DNA of 64,000 nt from Mesorhabditis belari (lineage: Eukaryota; Nematoda; Chromadorea; Rhabditida; Rhabditidae): contig CAUEEP010000922.1 in NCBI GenBank assembly GCA_958450365.1, positions 620,001-684,000 on the forward strand, in the 5' to 3' direction. Of the stretch, positions 1-10,331 are shown piece after piece (within the stretch, counting starts at the first letter, position 1; each line of letters begins with the position of its first letter). The notes beneath the pieces were generated by a model, which saw nothing but the letters and a program-made list of their open reading frames with translations, did not search any database and was not told where the DNA came from. Both the position numbers and the translations under genes were made by a program.

Positions 1-23
1 CTGCATAAAAAATAAAAACCTAC

Positions 24-278
24 CCATCCGACGTTAAGTCGATCACTTCGGCGACTGTTGATCGTTTCTTCTCCTTTGGCCTCACGAGATGTGCCTAAAC
101 TTAAGCTCAATAAACCTCAATAAAACCCACTGATTTTTCATAATTAAAAAAAACTCTAATCTTAAGTGAAAAAGGCAATTTGCTCTAAAAAACAAACCTG
201 AATGAAGTCGGCAACCGTCTTGCTGATCCTCGTCGTCGAATCCTTCTTTCCTCTCATCCTCTTCGCGCCGCGAGCCAT
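24..278 (-). CDS. SIM-motif small protein, left copy, exons 1-2 only (runs off left edge)
   Basis: Exon 1 (278-198, ATG at 278) and exon 2 (94-24) match the complete copy at 4140-4987, with one residue difference seen in exon 1 (MARGAKRM against MARGAKRT). Exon 2 carries the same EVIDLTSDG motif and ends in the same GTAGGT donor. Exons 3-5 would lie left of base 1. The nucleotide match to the second copy runs through the introns and about 350 bp upstream, so this is a recent duplication. It lies on the opposite strand immediately upstream of the first visible convertase exon, and probably inside an intron of that gene. Function is unknown. Confidence 0.7.
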
Positions 279-684
279 CGTCGATTCGCCGGGAGATGAA
301 GTCTAGTTAACTGAAAAGTAAAAGTTAGTATCAAAAAAGCTAAAGAAGAGTAAAATAAAAGGAAACAAGACAATCCCTAGCCAAAGCTACAAATTCCTAC
401 AAAACTTATCAAAACTACGCTAAACCAATCAAAAAGCTAACCTAAGCGCTAAGAGTTCAGCTAAAATTATTTCTACGACTAAAAGTAGGCTACGACTATT
501 TCTACGGCTAAAAGAATTTCATAAAAACTAATAAAAAGCGGCAACACTTCGCGGTTGAAGAGAAAATGAAGTGGAAGTAAAAAAAGACTACCAAATGGTG
601 GTTACGGTTGTTTTGGTGCATATTAGAAAGCACGGTCCTACTGCCATGAGACAGAAAATGAACTCCTATACGTAAAATTTTTAG

Positions 685-3409
685 ATGTGCCGGAGAGATC
701 GCCGCCGCTCGAGACAACGGAGTTTGTGGAGTTGGTGAGTGATTGGAATTTGAAACAAAATATTCTTGCACTGAACAGGCTCGTATCTAGGATTTCGTTA
801 ACTTTTCCTTTCAGCCCAACTTTGTCAAGCCTTTCTTTGTCTTTCTCTCAAAGTAACGAAATCCTGGCCAACTACTGAATATCATTACTAACTTAAATTC
901 TCATGGAGTTGGCTTTCAGGAGTTGCCTACAACAGCAAGATCGCCGGAATTAGAATGCTGGATCAGCCTTGGATGGCGAGTTTTGATGATTTTAAATACT
1001 TATAAAATAAAATAACTTAAGTTTAATAACTAACTTAAGTATTTTACTTTCATACTTTTTCTACTTTCCTGCTTTCTATATTATATTATATAGCTTTCTA
1101 TTTTCTCAAATTTTAGACCGATTTGATCGAAGCGAACTCAATGGGACACGAGCCGAACAAGATCCACATCTACTCAGCCTCTTGGGGACCCACCGATGAT
1201 GGAAAAACTGTGGATGGGCCAAGAAATGCCACAATGAGAGCAATTGTTCGAGGCGTCAATGAGGTACTGATTAGTTTTAAAACTAATCAGCTAAAAAATT
1301 TTAGGGCCGAAACGGACTTGGATCGATCTTCGTTTGGGCATCGGGTGACGGTGGAGAGGATGATGATTGCAATTGTGATGGGTTTGTTCATTTGGAGTTC
1401 ATTTCATCATCTACTGTAATCATTGTTTTTTATCTAAGATTTAACTTTGGACATTCGTTCATTTACCCAATCTTTCCTTTTTTTAGATACGCTGCAAGCA
1501 TGTGGACAATCTCGATCAACTCAGCCATCAACAACGGAGAAAACGCTCACTACGATGAGTGGGTTTAGAAGAAAAAACGTTGAATATTGTGGAATTTAAA
1601 ATTTTAGATAAATTCCTATCTGTAAACAATCCAATTCTCAGATCTTGCTCGTCAACCTTGGCCTCGACCTTCTCGAACGGTGGCCGAAACCCGGAAACCG
1701 GAGTTGCCACCACTGATCTCTATGGACGGTAAAGAATATGAAATAATACGAAATATAAATTATGTATTGTGCAAAGGACTAAGTATAGTATTTTCCTATA
1801 TTCAATTATTCTAGCTGCACTCGATCTCATTCGGGAACCTCAGCTGCCGCCCCCGAAGCCGCCGGTGTTTTCGCGCTCGCTCTGGAAGCAAACCCATCGC
1901 TCACCTGGTGAGTATATAATGAAATTATTTTATTTCTTAACTTCTAATCTAAACCTCTAATCTAAACTTTAATCTAAACTTTAATCCAATTCTTGTATCC
2001 AAAGCATTTTCTTAGGCGTGATCTCCAACATCTCACCGTTTTGACTTCATCCCGAAACTCGCTCTTCGACGGTCGATGCCGAGAGCTCCCACTTCTTGGC
2101 ACCAAGGTTTGGAATTGGTCTTGATAAAAGCTAAAGAACAAACTATTCTATCTATGAAGTTTTTCTTTTTCAGGACAACCATATGGACACCAAGAACGTC
2201 AACTGCACTCACTACGAGTGGCAGGTGAGTGAAAGTTAGAAGAAATGTTGAATTGAAAAGACTTTGCTTCAAAAATTCAATAAATTTTCATTTTCAGATG
2301 AACGGCGTTGGACTCGAGTACAATCATTTGTTCGGTTTCGGAGTTTTGGACGCGGCCGAGATGGTAATGTTATCGATGGCTTGGAAAACGGCACCACCAA
2401 GATTCCACTGCACCGCCGGAACGATTGAGGGAAATTAGTGAGTGAAAAGCATACAGAAATTGACATTTTACAAGCAATTAATAGCTAAAACGATCTTTTT
2501 CAGCGAGATCCCAGCCAACGGAAATCTCGAACTTGACTTGACCGCCGATTCATGCATTGGAACACCCACTGAGGTAAGATACGCTAGAGATAAGATAAGC
2601 TATGCGTTCTGCCACTGAGGTAAGATACGCTAGAGATAAGATAAGCTATGCGTTCTGCCACTGAGGTAAGATACGCTAGAGATAAGATAAGCTATGCGTT
2701 CTGCCACTGAGGTAAGATACGCTATGCTTTCTGCTGCTCTGTGTAATCTGATAAAAACTCTGTAGTATTTCAAGTACAGACACAAAAATTTTCCAGGTGA
2801 AATACCTTGAGCACGTGCAAGCGGTGATCACTCTGAACTCGACTCGCCGTGGAGACACCACTCTCTACCTCATCTCGCCATCTGGAACTCGGTAAATGAA
2901 AAATGAAATGAAATGAACCTAAGACTCTAATTATAAGGCATCAAGACTTTTCAAAACAACTCCAAAACAATTTCAGCACGATGATCCTCTCTCGTCGACC
3001 AAAGGATGATGACTCAAAGGATGGTTTCACCAACTGGCCGTTCATGTCGACTCATTTCTGGGGAGAGAATCCCACCGGAAAGTGGAGACTCATCGCGAGA
3101 TTCCAGGTGAGAAACGATTACTTATCCGCCTTAGATTTCTGAATCAGCTATAGAACAGACAGAATCTGTTCTATAGCTATAGAACAGATTTCTGAATCAG
3201 CTAAGGATTACTGTACCTTCATTCAGCCATGCACCTCGACTAATCACAAGATTCAGGGCCCCGGTGAGCACCGTGGAACCCTCAAGCGTTTCACCCTGAT
3301 GCTCCACGGAACCAAGGAGGCTCCATACGCAGGAATCGAGCCAATGTCTGGACACGTCAACAGCAAGTTGGAGGTTGTGCAGCATGCTCACAAGCGTGTC
3401 GCTGCCTAA
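685..3409 (+). CDS. egl-3: Prohormone convertase 2 (kexin/furin-type subtilase), 3' part of gene
   Basis: This is the 3' part of a proprotein convertase 2 gene. PC2 cleaves neuropeptide precursors after dibasic sites in dense-core vesicles. Fourteen exons join in phase: 685-734, 920-975, 1117-1263, 1305-1381, 1487-1558, 1642-1728, 1815-1907, 2016-2106, 2174-2224, 2298-2437, 2504-2573, 2797-2891, 2977-3106 and 3257-3409, giving about 436 residues and a TAA stop. The sequence starts just after the expected catalytic His ([12 protein letters not shown]). It contains [18 protein letters not shown], the oxyanion region VWASGDGG, the catalytic serine block [12 protein letters not shown], and the P domain ([26 protein letters not shown]). 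The Asp in ASGDGG is the PC2 hallmark, since other convertases have Asn. Signal peptide, propeptide and the catalytic Asp and His lie left of the window. The exon at 920-975 ends in a GC donor. Family identity is near certain. EGL-3 orthology is inferred from the PC2 hallmark. Confidence 0.93.
2566..2730 (+). repeat. 46-bp minisatellite that repeats the exon end and splice donor
   Basis: The convertase exon ends CCACTGAG and is followed by GTAAGATACGCTAGAG. This junction and the next 30 bases repeat with a 46-bp period, so CTGAG|GTAAGA occurs with its GT at 2574, 2620, 2666 and 2712. Only use of the first donor keeps the frame. Reading into the first repeat unit meets TGA at the end of that unit. 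Confidence 0.9.
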
Positions 3410-4139
3410 ACACTCCCTCGACACAAAGATCTGTCAACAAGTCCGCCGGGTTCTATTTTCTTCGTTTTTTACCATTTCGTGTTCTGTACAAAATTCATTC
3501 CGCTTCCGGGGCTCGAACCCGAGCGGCTTTTGCCAGCCAATCGCCCCGAAGCGGCGCCCCATCCAATCGACTGCGCCATTCTCCTCATCGGTGCAATCGG
3601 GAAATCGGAGAGCAAAAGTCCCGATTTCCCATCGCCCGGCAGTACCAAGTGATCGTATTTTGGGATTACAAGATCCACTAATTCTGAAATTTGATCATTT
3701 TGATCCTCATCTCTTTCTTTGTAGTTTTACCCCTCTCTTCCGGGTTCCCAGCATCATTTCTTTTATTATTATATTTTCTATTTTTCGAATCGTTAACGTG
3801 TTGGAGAGATTGATTTTTCTCGGAAACCGGTGACCCAAAAAAACTTCCATTGTAGACTTTTTCTATGATCCTTCCTTCAGACAAAAACTTTGCCGAGTGA
3901 ATAAAGCGATTCTTGTTTTTTGGATCTTCACAAGTGCAGCTTGAACTTCAACAAGAAATTGCCTAGATATTTCAGTTACATCTTTCATGATTAACGATTT
4001 ATTGATTAAAAATTTGTAACAAATTAAAGTAAGAAAATATGTATAAACTGTAAGACGAGTTAAATAAAATTATAACATACGCAGAAACAACGTAAAACAA
4101 AGGGTAACATGCAATTGAAAGAGGAGAACAATTCGTCAA
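3410..4139. other. Convergent intergenic region with poly(A) signals
   Basis: This region lies between the convertase stop and the SIM-gene stop. It holds the tRNA-like sequence, a plus-strand AATAAA near 3898 and a minus-strand AATAAA at 4003-3998. I see no coding exon. Confidence 0.6.
3500..3592 (-). pseudogene. tRNA-like sequence with long variable arm
   Basis: On the minus strand there is an A-box-like TGGCGCAGTCGATTGG, a variable-arm-like hairpin (GCTGGCAAAAGCCGC) and a well-formed T arm with B box GGGTTCGAGCCCC. The 5' and 3' acceptor strands do not pair, and position 33 of the anticodon loop is not T in any reasonable fold. It resembles a class II tRNA fragment or the head of a tRNA-derived SINE. 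It lies in the 3' UTR region of the convertase gene. Confidence 0.5.
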
Positions 4140-4987
4140 TTAATAGCTGGACTGGCCACCACCCACCAACTCCTGGCCAAGTTCATGTTGAGTGGGAGTG
4201 GCGCCTCCAACCACATCCAGTCCATCCCCGGGGGCTTCCCCATTCGGCTCTAGGTCAGTCACCTAAAAGCTTCAATATTTACATTTACAAACTAAACAAA
4301 AACACACCTCGTCGCTCCAGCTCGGAGGATTCTCAAGCTCGACCTTCTTCTTGATCTTTGCAGCCTAAATTGGAAAATGTAGTGTAATCTAAGTAATATT
4401 ATTTCAAATTATATTAACTTTTAATCAATTTAAAGTTATTCTACCAGCTTTCTTTTTAAATTTTAGAGAGTGCAGATAGAATGCTTACTTAGAAAACTAT
4501 TAAAATATATCCTTTAAGCTGATAACCTCATAAATGACAATCAAAAACAAAACTGAGCTGGATGAAGTCGGCAATATAAAATATATACCTCGTCCGTTAG
4601 AAGGCCATCCGAAACAAAAGAGTGTGACGCCGTTCGACCATCATCCATTTTAACGTCTTCTTCACTAAAAACAAAAACCGTTCCATTATGTTTTTGATTT
4701 CAATTCTTTCTGCATAAAAAAATAAAAACCTACCCATCCGACGTTAAGTCGATCACTTCGGCGACTGTTGATCGTTTCTTCTCCTTTGGCCTCACGAGAT
4801 GTGCCTAAACTTAAGCTCAATAAACCTCAATAAAACCACTGATTTTTCATAATTTAAAAAAACTCTAATCTTAAGTGAAAAAGGCAATTTGCTCTAAAAA
4901 ACAAACCTGAATGAAGTCGGCAACCGTCTTGCTGATCCTCGTCGTCGAATCCTTCTTTCCTCTCGTCCTCTTCGCACCGCGAGCCAT
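4140..4987 (-). CDS. Small acidic protein with SUMO-interacting motif, complete copy
   Basis: Five exons read on the minus strand join in phase: 4987-4907, 4804-4734, 4664-4589, 4364-4308 and 4262-4140, giving 135 residues with a TAA stop. All introns are GT-AG. The N-terminus is basic (MARGAKRTRGKKDSTTRISK). Residues about 43-54 read EVIDLTSDGEED, which fits the consensus SUMO-interacting motif (a hydrophobic V-I-D-L core followed by acidic residues). The middle is acidic or mixed (DVKMDDGRTASHS, then AAKIKKKVELENPPSWSDE). The C-terminus is rich in Gly and Gln (GGATPTQHELGQ, VGGGQSSY). No other domain is recognised. The basic N-terminus and SIM suggest a nuclear role, by inference only. The gene converges with the convertase: its likely AATAAA signal (minus strand, 4003-3998) lies about 100 bp from the convertase's at 3898. 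Confidence 0.72.
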
Positions 4988-5397
4988 CGTCGATTCGCCG
5001 GGAGATGAAGTCTAGTTAACTGAAAAGTAAAAGTTAGTATCAAGAAAAGCTAAAAAACAGTAAAATAAAAGGAAACAAAACAATCCCTAGTCAAAGCTAC
5101 AAATTCCCACAAAACTTATCAAAACTACGCTAAACCAATCAAAAAGCTAACCTAAGCGCCAAGAGTTCAGCTAAAATTATTTCTACGGCTAAAAGTAGGC
5201 TACGACTATTTCTACGGCTAAAAGAATTTCATAAAAACTAATAAAAAGCGGCAACACTTCGTGGTTGAAGAGAAAATAAAAAAGGCCACCAAATGGTGGT
5301 TACGGTTGTTTTGGTGCATTTTAGAAAGCACGGTCCTACTGCCAGAGACATTATGTTTTTGATTTCAATTCTTTCTGTATAAAAAATAAAAACCTAC

Positions 5398-5687
5398 CCA
5401 TCCGACGTTAAGTCGATCACTTCGGCGACTGTTGATCGTTTCTTCTCCTTTGGGCTCACGAGATGTGCCTAAACTTAAGCAGACCTCAATAAAACCATGG
5501 TTTCTATCATAATTTTAAAACAACTTTAAGCTTAAGTGAAAAAGGGAATTTGCTCTAAAAAAATAAAAATATCGTAATAAAATTAAAAATTAAAACTAAA
5601 CTAACCTGAATGAAGTCGGCAACCGTCTTGCTGATACTCGTCGTCGAATCCTTCTTTCCTCTCGGTCCTCTTCGCGCCGCGAGCCAT
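5398..5687 (-). pseudogene. Truncated, frameshifted third copy of the SIM-protein gene
   Basis: Exon 1 (5687-5606) is 82 nt instead of 81 because of an extra base in the CTCGGTCC region, which shifts the frame after about residue 7. Exon 2 (5468-5398) keeps the SIM codons with one Arg-to-Ser change. The copy breaks off about 50 bp beyond exon 2, at 5350, where the upstream flank of the complete copy begins, so exons 3-5 are absent. It is best read as a partial tandem duplicate and is probably non-functional. Upstream of its ATG the sequence no longer matches the other copies. Confidence 0.7.
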
Positions 5688-6026
5688 TGTCGAGTATTAC
5701 TAATCGATTCAGCATAGGCAAAAACCCCTGTGTGCAAGTTTTCGTGGCAAAATTTTGATTTTGGGTCAAGTTCCAGTCACTGCCCCCCAACTACTCTAGT
5801 TGCGTACAAAATCGAAACGATGAACGAAACAATGTAATATTCAAAATTTAAAGGTAACTCTTTTAAAAACCAATCAACGAATAATTTTCCTAAATTCAAC
5901 AAGTGAAATGAATTTGCGAGTGCTGTCTAGCACCGCGCAATTTAGCGACTAAACAAAAGATATTCGGCTAATTGATTGCGTACCTGTTTAATTTAAGTAC
6001 AAATTCATATTTGATTTTTAATTTTT

Positions 6027-6353
6027 TCGGGGGTAAAACAAATTTTTTTTTGCGCACCTGGACATTTGAGCACCTTTTTGTCGCTGGAAAAGGCCTTAGG
6101 AAAGGCCGTAGTGCTTCAAAAATGTTTTCATCAAGGGGAATCGTATGCGGAAAAGCGTTAAGTTGCGTAGTTTTTGCCTTTTAGCCCAAATTCGACGTGT
6201 CAGTGAGGTCTGATTTGTTGAAATTCGGAATCTATGCATACGATTCCCTTATCTGAAAACATTTTTGAAGCTCTACGGCCTTTCCTAAGGCCTTTTCCAG
6301 CGAAAAAAAGGTGCTCAAATGTCCAGGTGCACAAAAAAGGTAGCCACCCCCAT
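6027..6353. mobile_element. Foldback element, family with GGAAAAGGCCTTAGGAAAGG
   Basis: The left arm (GCGCACCTGGACATTTGAGC, then GGAAAAGGCCTTAGGAAAGG) is repeated inverted on the right (CCTTTCCTAAGGCCTTTTCC, then GCTCAAATGTCCAGGTGC). Arms are about 110 bp around a centre of about 90 bp. A related, rearranged copy is at 53525-54078. No coding capacity. Confidence 0.75.
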
Positions 6354-7846
6354 TTTTTCATTTGAATTTCATTCTCACTGATCAAATCAATCATTAACAG
6401 TCCATTAGCAGACCTTCTGTATTGTTCTGTACGACTGGTACTACAAAAAAATAATGATTTGGTGAATGATTGCACCAAATGGGCCATTTTTGCACAAAAG
6501 GTAGCTCGAAATAAACACTGATATTTTCTTGTTAGAGCAACAGCTCATTTGTTTATCATACTTTAATTACCCTTGATGTTAAGATGAGCTTCATCGACAG
6601 GCGAGTCAGCAAATTGACATGGTTCGGGAAGGGTTTCCGATTTTCCGAGTTTTACTGTACTTATCCATCAATTACCGAAAGAACTTCATCCCTTTAACAA
6701 TCTTGTTTACTTTATTATTAACAATACTTTATCAACAATCTTGTTACTTCGTTTGTTAATGATCAGTATCTTCACAAAGAAAATTGATTTTATTTCTAGT
6801 CTTTTGTCACTCAATCTAGCCACTTTATTCCCCAAAAGTTATCTGAATAATTTATCTGTAACTTGATCTGATCTGATCACCAATCAATCACTCAATATTA
6901 CTCAAACTCCGAAAACAAATTCAGGAAGTAATTATATCCCAATCGAATCACCCGGAATTCCTTTCTCCTCTTCATTTCCCGATGCTCCTCCTCACACAAA
7001 TCACTATCATTTACCCATTTCTCCTCCTTTTTTCTCCTTTCAATCGCCAAATTCTCTCATATTTGTCTACTTTTTCTCTTTATATCATCACTTTTTCCAT
7101 TGAAAAAGAGAAAACGAATATCGTTTATGAATGCTTTTTTTGATTTTTCCATTCTCTTTTCTATAATACCCAATCATCGGGAAAATAGAGCGCGGAATTG
7201 TCAGAAATGACTGTGTGTACTCGATTTGATTTTGATTTTTTTACTTTCCTCTCAAATGTTTTTGTTTTTATGCCAGTTTAGGTAACACACCCGATAACAG
7301 AAAAATAGGTACAACCTCGAGTTCTCTTCCCAGAGAACTGGAGAAGAGAAGAGAATTCAATCGAATCAAAAGTTTTTTTCGTGATTTATTTTATTTTTCT
7401 TTTATTTGTTTTGGGTGGATCAAAAGGTTTTAAGGTTTTGGTTTTGAGAATTTTAAGATCAACATTTTGATAGGGTTCACTCAAAAATGAAACTCTACAT
7501 TTGCATTTGACATTTGACAAACTCTACATTTGACATTGTTCTGGGGGGAGCGGATGAATGATGAGAACACGTTCTTCCCAAAGTTCTCTACATCATCATA
7601 CATCTTCCCAAAGCTCTCTACATCATTACGTCATTCAGTAATAGGACAAGTTTTTGATAGGATTTGTTAATTATTTGCTTAAAGCTTAGTTTCCTTGTCC
7701 TTGTCAAACTGTAAATACAACAAACTTTGCTGAACGCTGCTGAACGACTCGATTTGTCTCTTTTCAATTGTTAAGCTCTTAAAAGCTCTTAAAAGAATCT
7801 TTTTAAGAGGTTAACAATTGAAAAAACAAACGATCGATGCTTTTGA

Positions 7847-7971
7847 AAAGATATACTAGAATAGAACCCAAGTATTGCATTGTCATTCTTGTAGATTAAA
7901 TTTTAAATGTCTAAAATTTAATCTACAAGGATGACAATGCAATACTTTTCGTTCTATTCTAGTATATCTTT
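7847..7971. repeat. Near-perfect 60-bp hairpin
   Basis: The left arm starts AAAGATATACTAGAATAGAA and runs to TTAAATTTTAAA. The right arm repeats it inverted and ends TTCTATTCTAGTATATCTTT. There are a few mismatches and a loop of about 10 nt. It could be a small MITE or a source of dsRNA. Confidence 0.8.
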
Positions 7972-9653
7972 CTAGTTTTGCGATCGTTTATGTGAATGAA
8001 AAGCTGCTTTGTACAGCTTTCAGCTCTTAAACTTTAGCTTTAGCGAAACTTAGCTTAGCGAAACACTTTAGCGTTCTCATTCTATTTCTATATATTTCTA
8101 TTTCTATTTCTATATATTTCTATTCTAAATTTAAAGCACTTCATCTATTTTACGCTTTTGATTTGATTGATTTGATTTGATTTTACCCTTTTACCCTTTG
8201 ATTGATTATATTTTGGGTTGACAGTGATTTCAACAACTTTTCCCCTCATTGAACTCTCTAAAACGATTATGCTAATTTTCCATCAAAAAGTTTCCCGGTG
8301 AAATGCCGATGAAACCAAACAGACAAACTTTTCTCATATTTCTCATTTCAACAATAGATTACTCTAACAAAACCATGTTTTCAACGCAAAATAAATATTT
8401 GTTTTCTTTTTCCTTTTTAGCTTTTCTTTAGATCTTTAGATGAAAACTTTCTATTTGGCGGACTGGCAAAGGAAAAGTTTATTTATGACCTAACATTTAA
8501 AGACGATAAACATGTTATACAAGTTTTTGAATGCCTGAGAAAGTGAAAATTGAAGATTTTCGGCTTAACGATTCAGCATCTCTTCGAACTTTCAAAACAA
8601 AGCTTTTCAGCATGAATATGTTGAGCTTTTAAGTTTTCTTTATGCAATAAATATTATACTTCAAAATACTTCCATATCTACGATATATAAAGCAGAAGAG
8701 ATGTCTGTCTGTCTGTCCGTCTGTCCGTCTGTTCGTCTGTCTGCCTGCCTGTCTGTCTGTTCGTCTGTTCGTCTGTGCGCAGCCATTGGCAAAAAGATTC
8801 GCGGCTTAGATTGCGTGGAAAACGTGAACTTTAGTGAGCGTTTTCTGCTGGTTTATCGTATAATTTCTATTTTTCAGTACATATTCATCTTTGCCTTTTA
8901 TCAAATAAACTTAGCATTTAATCTTTTTTTAACTTTTCCCTCATTGAGCTCTTTTAAAAATGCGAAAGAATTTGAAGGAATCTCGATTCTAAATGAGAAA
9001 CAAGAGATTCACAATATCAATCATTTACATATCATTTACAATATCACTTACAGTAATCTGTAGCTGTACACATGTCAACAGCTTAGAAGAAAAACGCTCA
9101 AATTCCCCTGTATTCTTCTCTGTTTTCTCTTGGAGGAACAAAATAAACGTGAAAGATTATCGAGATCAATAGCTGATTGAAATAAATGAAAATGATTGAT
9201 CCGCTCACACTCCACTCTTTTGTCTTTTCGTCTTTTTATCTTTTCTTCTCATTTCCACCTTTTCTGTGACACTTTATTAGACGAGAAGGGATCGCGATCA
9301 TCTTATCTGATCGTTATCATGATCGTTATCATGATCTTTCACTTTTCAAAAACTTTTACCCTTTTAGAGATCAATCAGGAAGTACTGATCGTTTTTGAAA
9401 AGCTTTTGAAAAGAAGAGAAGTGATTCTTGTGCATTCTTGTGCTCATCCACTTTGGCACTCTTATATTGTTACTTGAATATTGTTGTATATTGTATATTG
9501 TTGTATATTGTATATTGTTGTATATTGTATATTGTTACTTTTTAATCGTATTCATCCAAACGCACATCATCTGGAATACTTATTTCCTTTTTTTCAGTGT
9601 ACTAGCTCGAGTTCCTTTCTATAAAACAAAATTAGCATTTACATTGGCATTTA

Positions 9654-10174
9654 ATAGGTTGATGCATAAGTCTTTTCGTTTTTTTCGTACTTCTGTTAAA
9701 AAGTAACAAAATCACGAATTAATCTATGGTTTGCTCTATAAAAAAAGTGTTTTTTTGTTCAATTTGCATCTTTTTAAATGAATTTCGGTTCACTTTCAAG
9801 CAAATTCGAGAGTGAAAAACGCCTTTTTCGTAAAAATCTATAAAAAACTCTACGGAAAAATTGGCTGAATGAATTTCTCTGAAATTTTCGCGAAATATCA
9901 AACGTTTTTTTTCTCTATCTTTTATCTATTGACACGAAGATAGGTTTTCTTTAGCTAAGGTGTCTAAACCGCATCATCGAGTTAGCCCTTTTTGACTACC
10001 CGACTTCATACTCTCAAGAAAATCCAGGCATTAAATATTTTTAAACCCGTTTTAATGTTATTTTGCAGAAAAATAATTGGTTTTTCTAATGAAATCAACC
10101 GTAGTTTAATTCGTGCATTTGTTGGCTTGAAACGGCAGACGAAAAGGAACAAAAACACTTATGCATCAACCTAA
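9654..10174. mobile_element. Non-autonomous mariner-type element
   Basis: Terminal inverted repeats read AGGTTGATGCATAAGT on the left and ACTTATGCATCAACCT on the right, flanked by TA dinucleotides as expected for mariner target duplications. The TIR sequence is typical of mariner-family ends. The 521-bp interior holds only short open frames and no recognisable transposase. Confidence 0.8.
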
Positions 10175-10331
10175 TATATTGACATTTCCATTTCTCTTTT
10201 TATCTCAAAATGATTAGTGATTGCTTTTTGTCAAATTTGGCAATATAGGCAATATCTATCTCTATATAAAACTTTCTAAAAAACATTTTCAAAAGATAGA
10301 ATAATTTCCAGAAAATCCTCAATTGACACAA

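Larger units (their letters stand above)
1..5690. repeat. Segmental duplication carrying the SIM-protein gene (three copies)
   Basis: Bases 1-660 match 4711-5345 almost base for base in the same orientation, including introns and flanks. A shorter copy spans about 5351-5690. Differences are single substitutions and 1-12 bp indels. The first and second copies bracket the convertase exons. The second and third are head-to-tail with almost no spacer. Confidence 0.85.
5691..10331. other. Gene-free region upstream of the transporter
   Basis: No supported exons. Contents: a foldback element (6027-6353), AT-rich pyrimidine-biased DNA at 6900-7560 that could include promoter sequence, a hairpin at 7765-7822, a long hairpin at 7847-7971, a TGTC/CGTC microsatellite at 8701-8780, a TATATTGT tandem repeat near 9477-9536 and a mariner-type element at 9654-10174. 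Confidence 0.6.
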
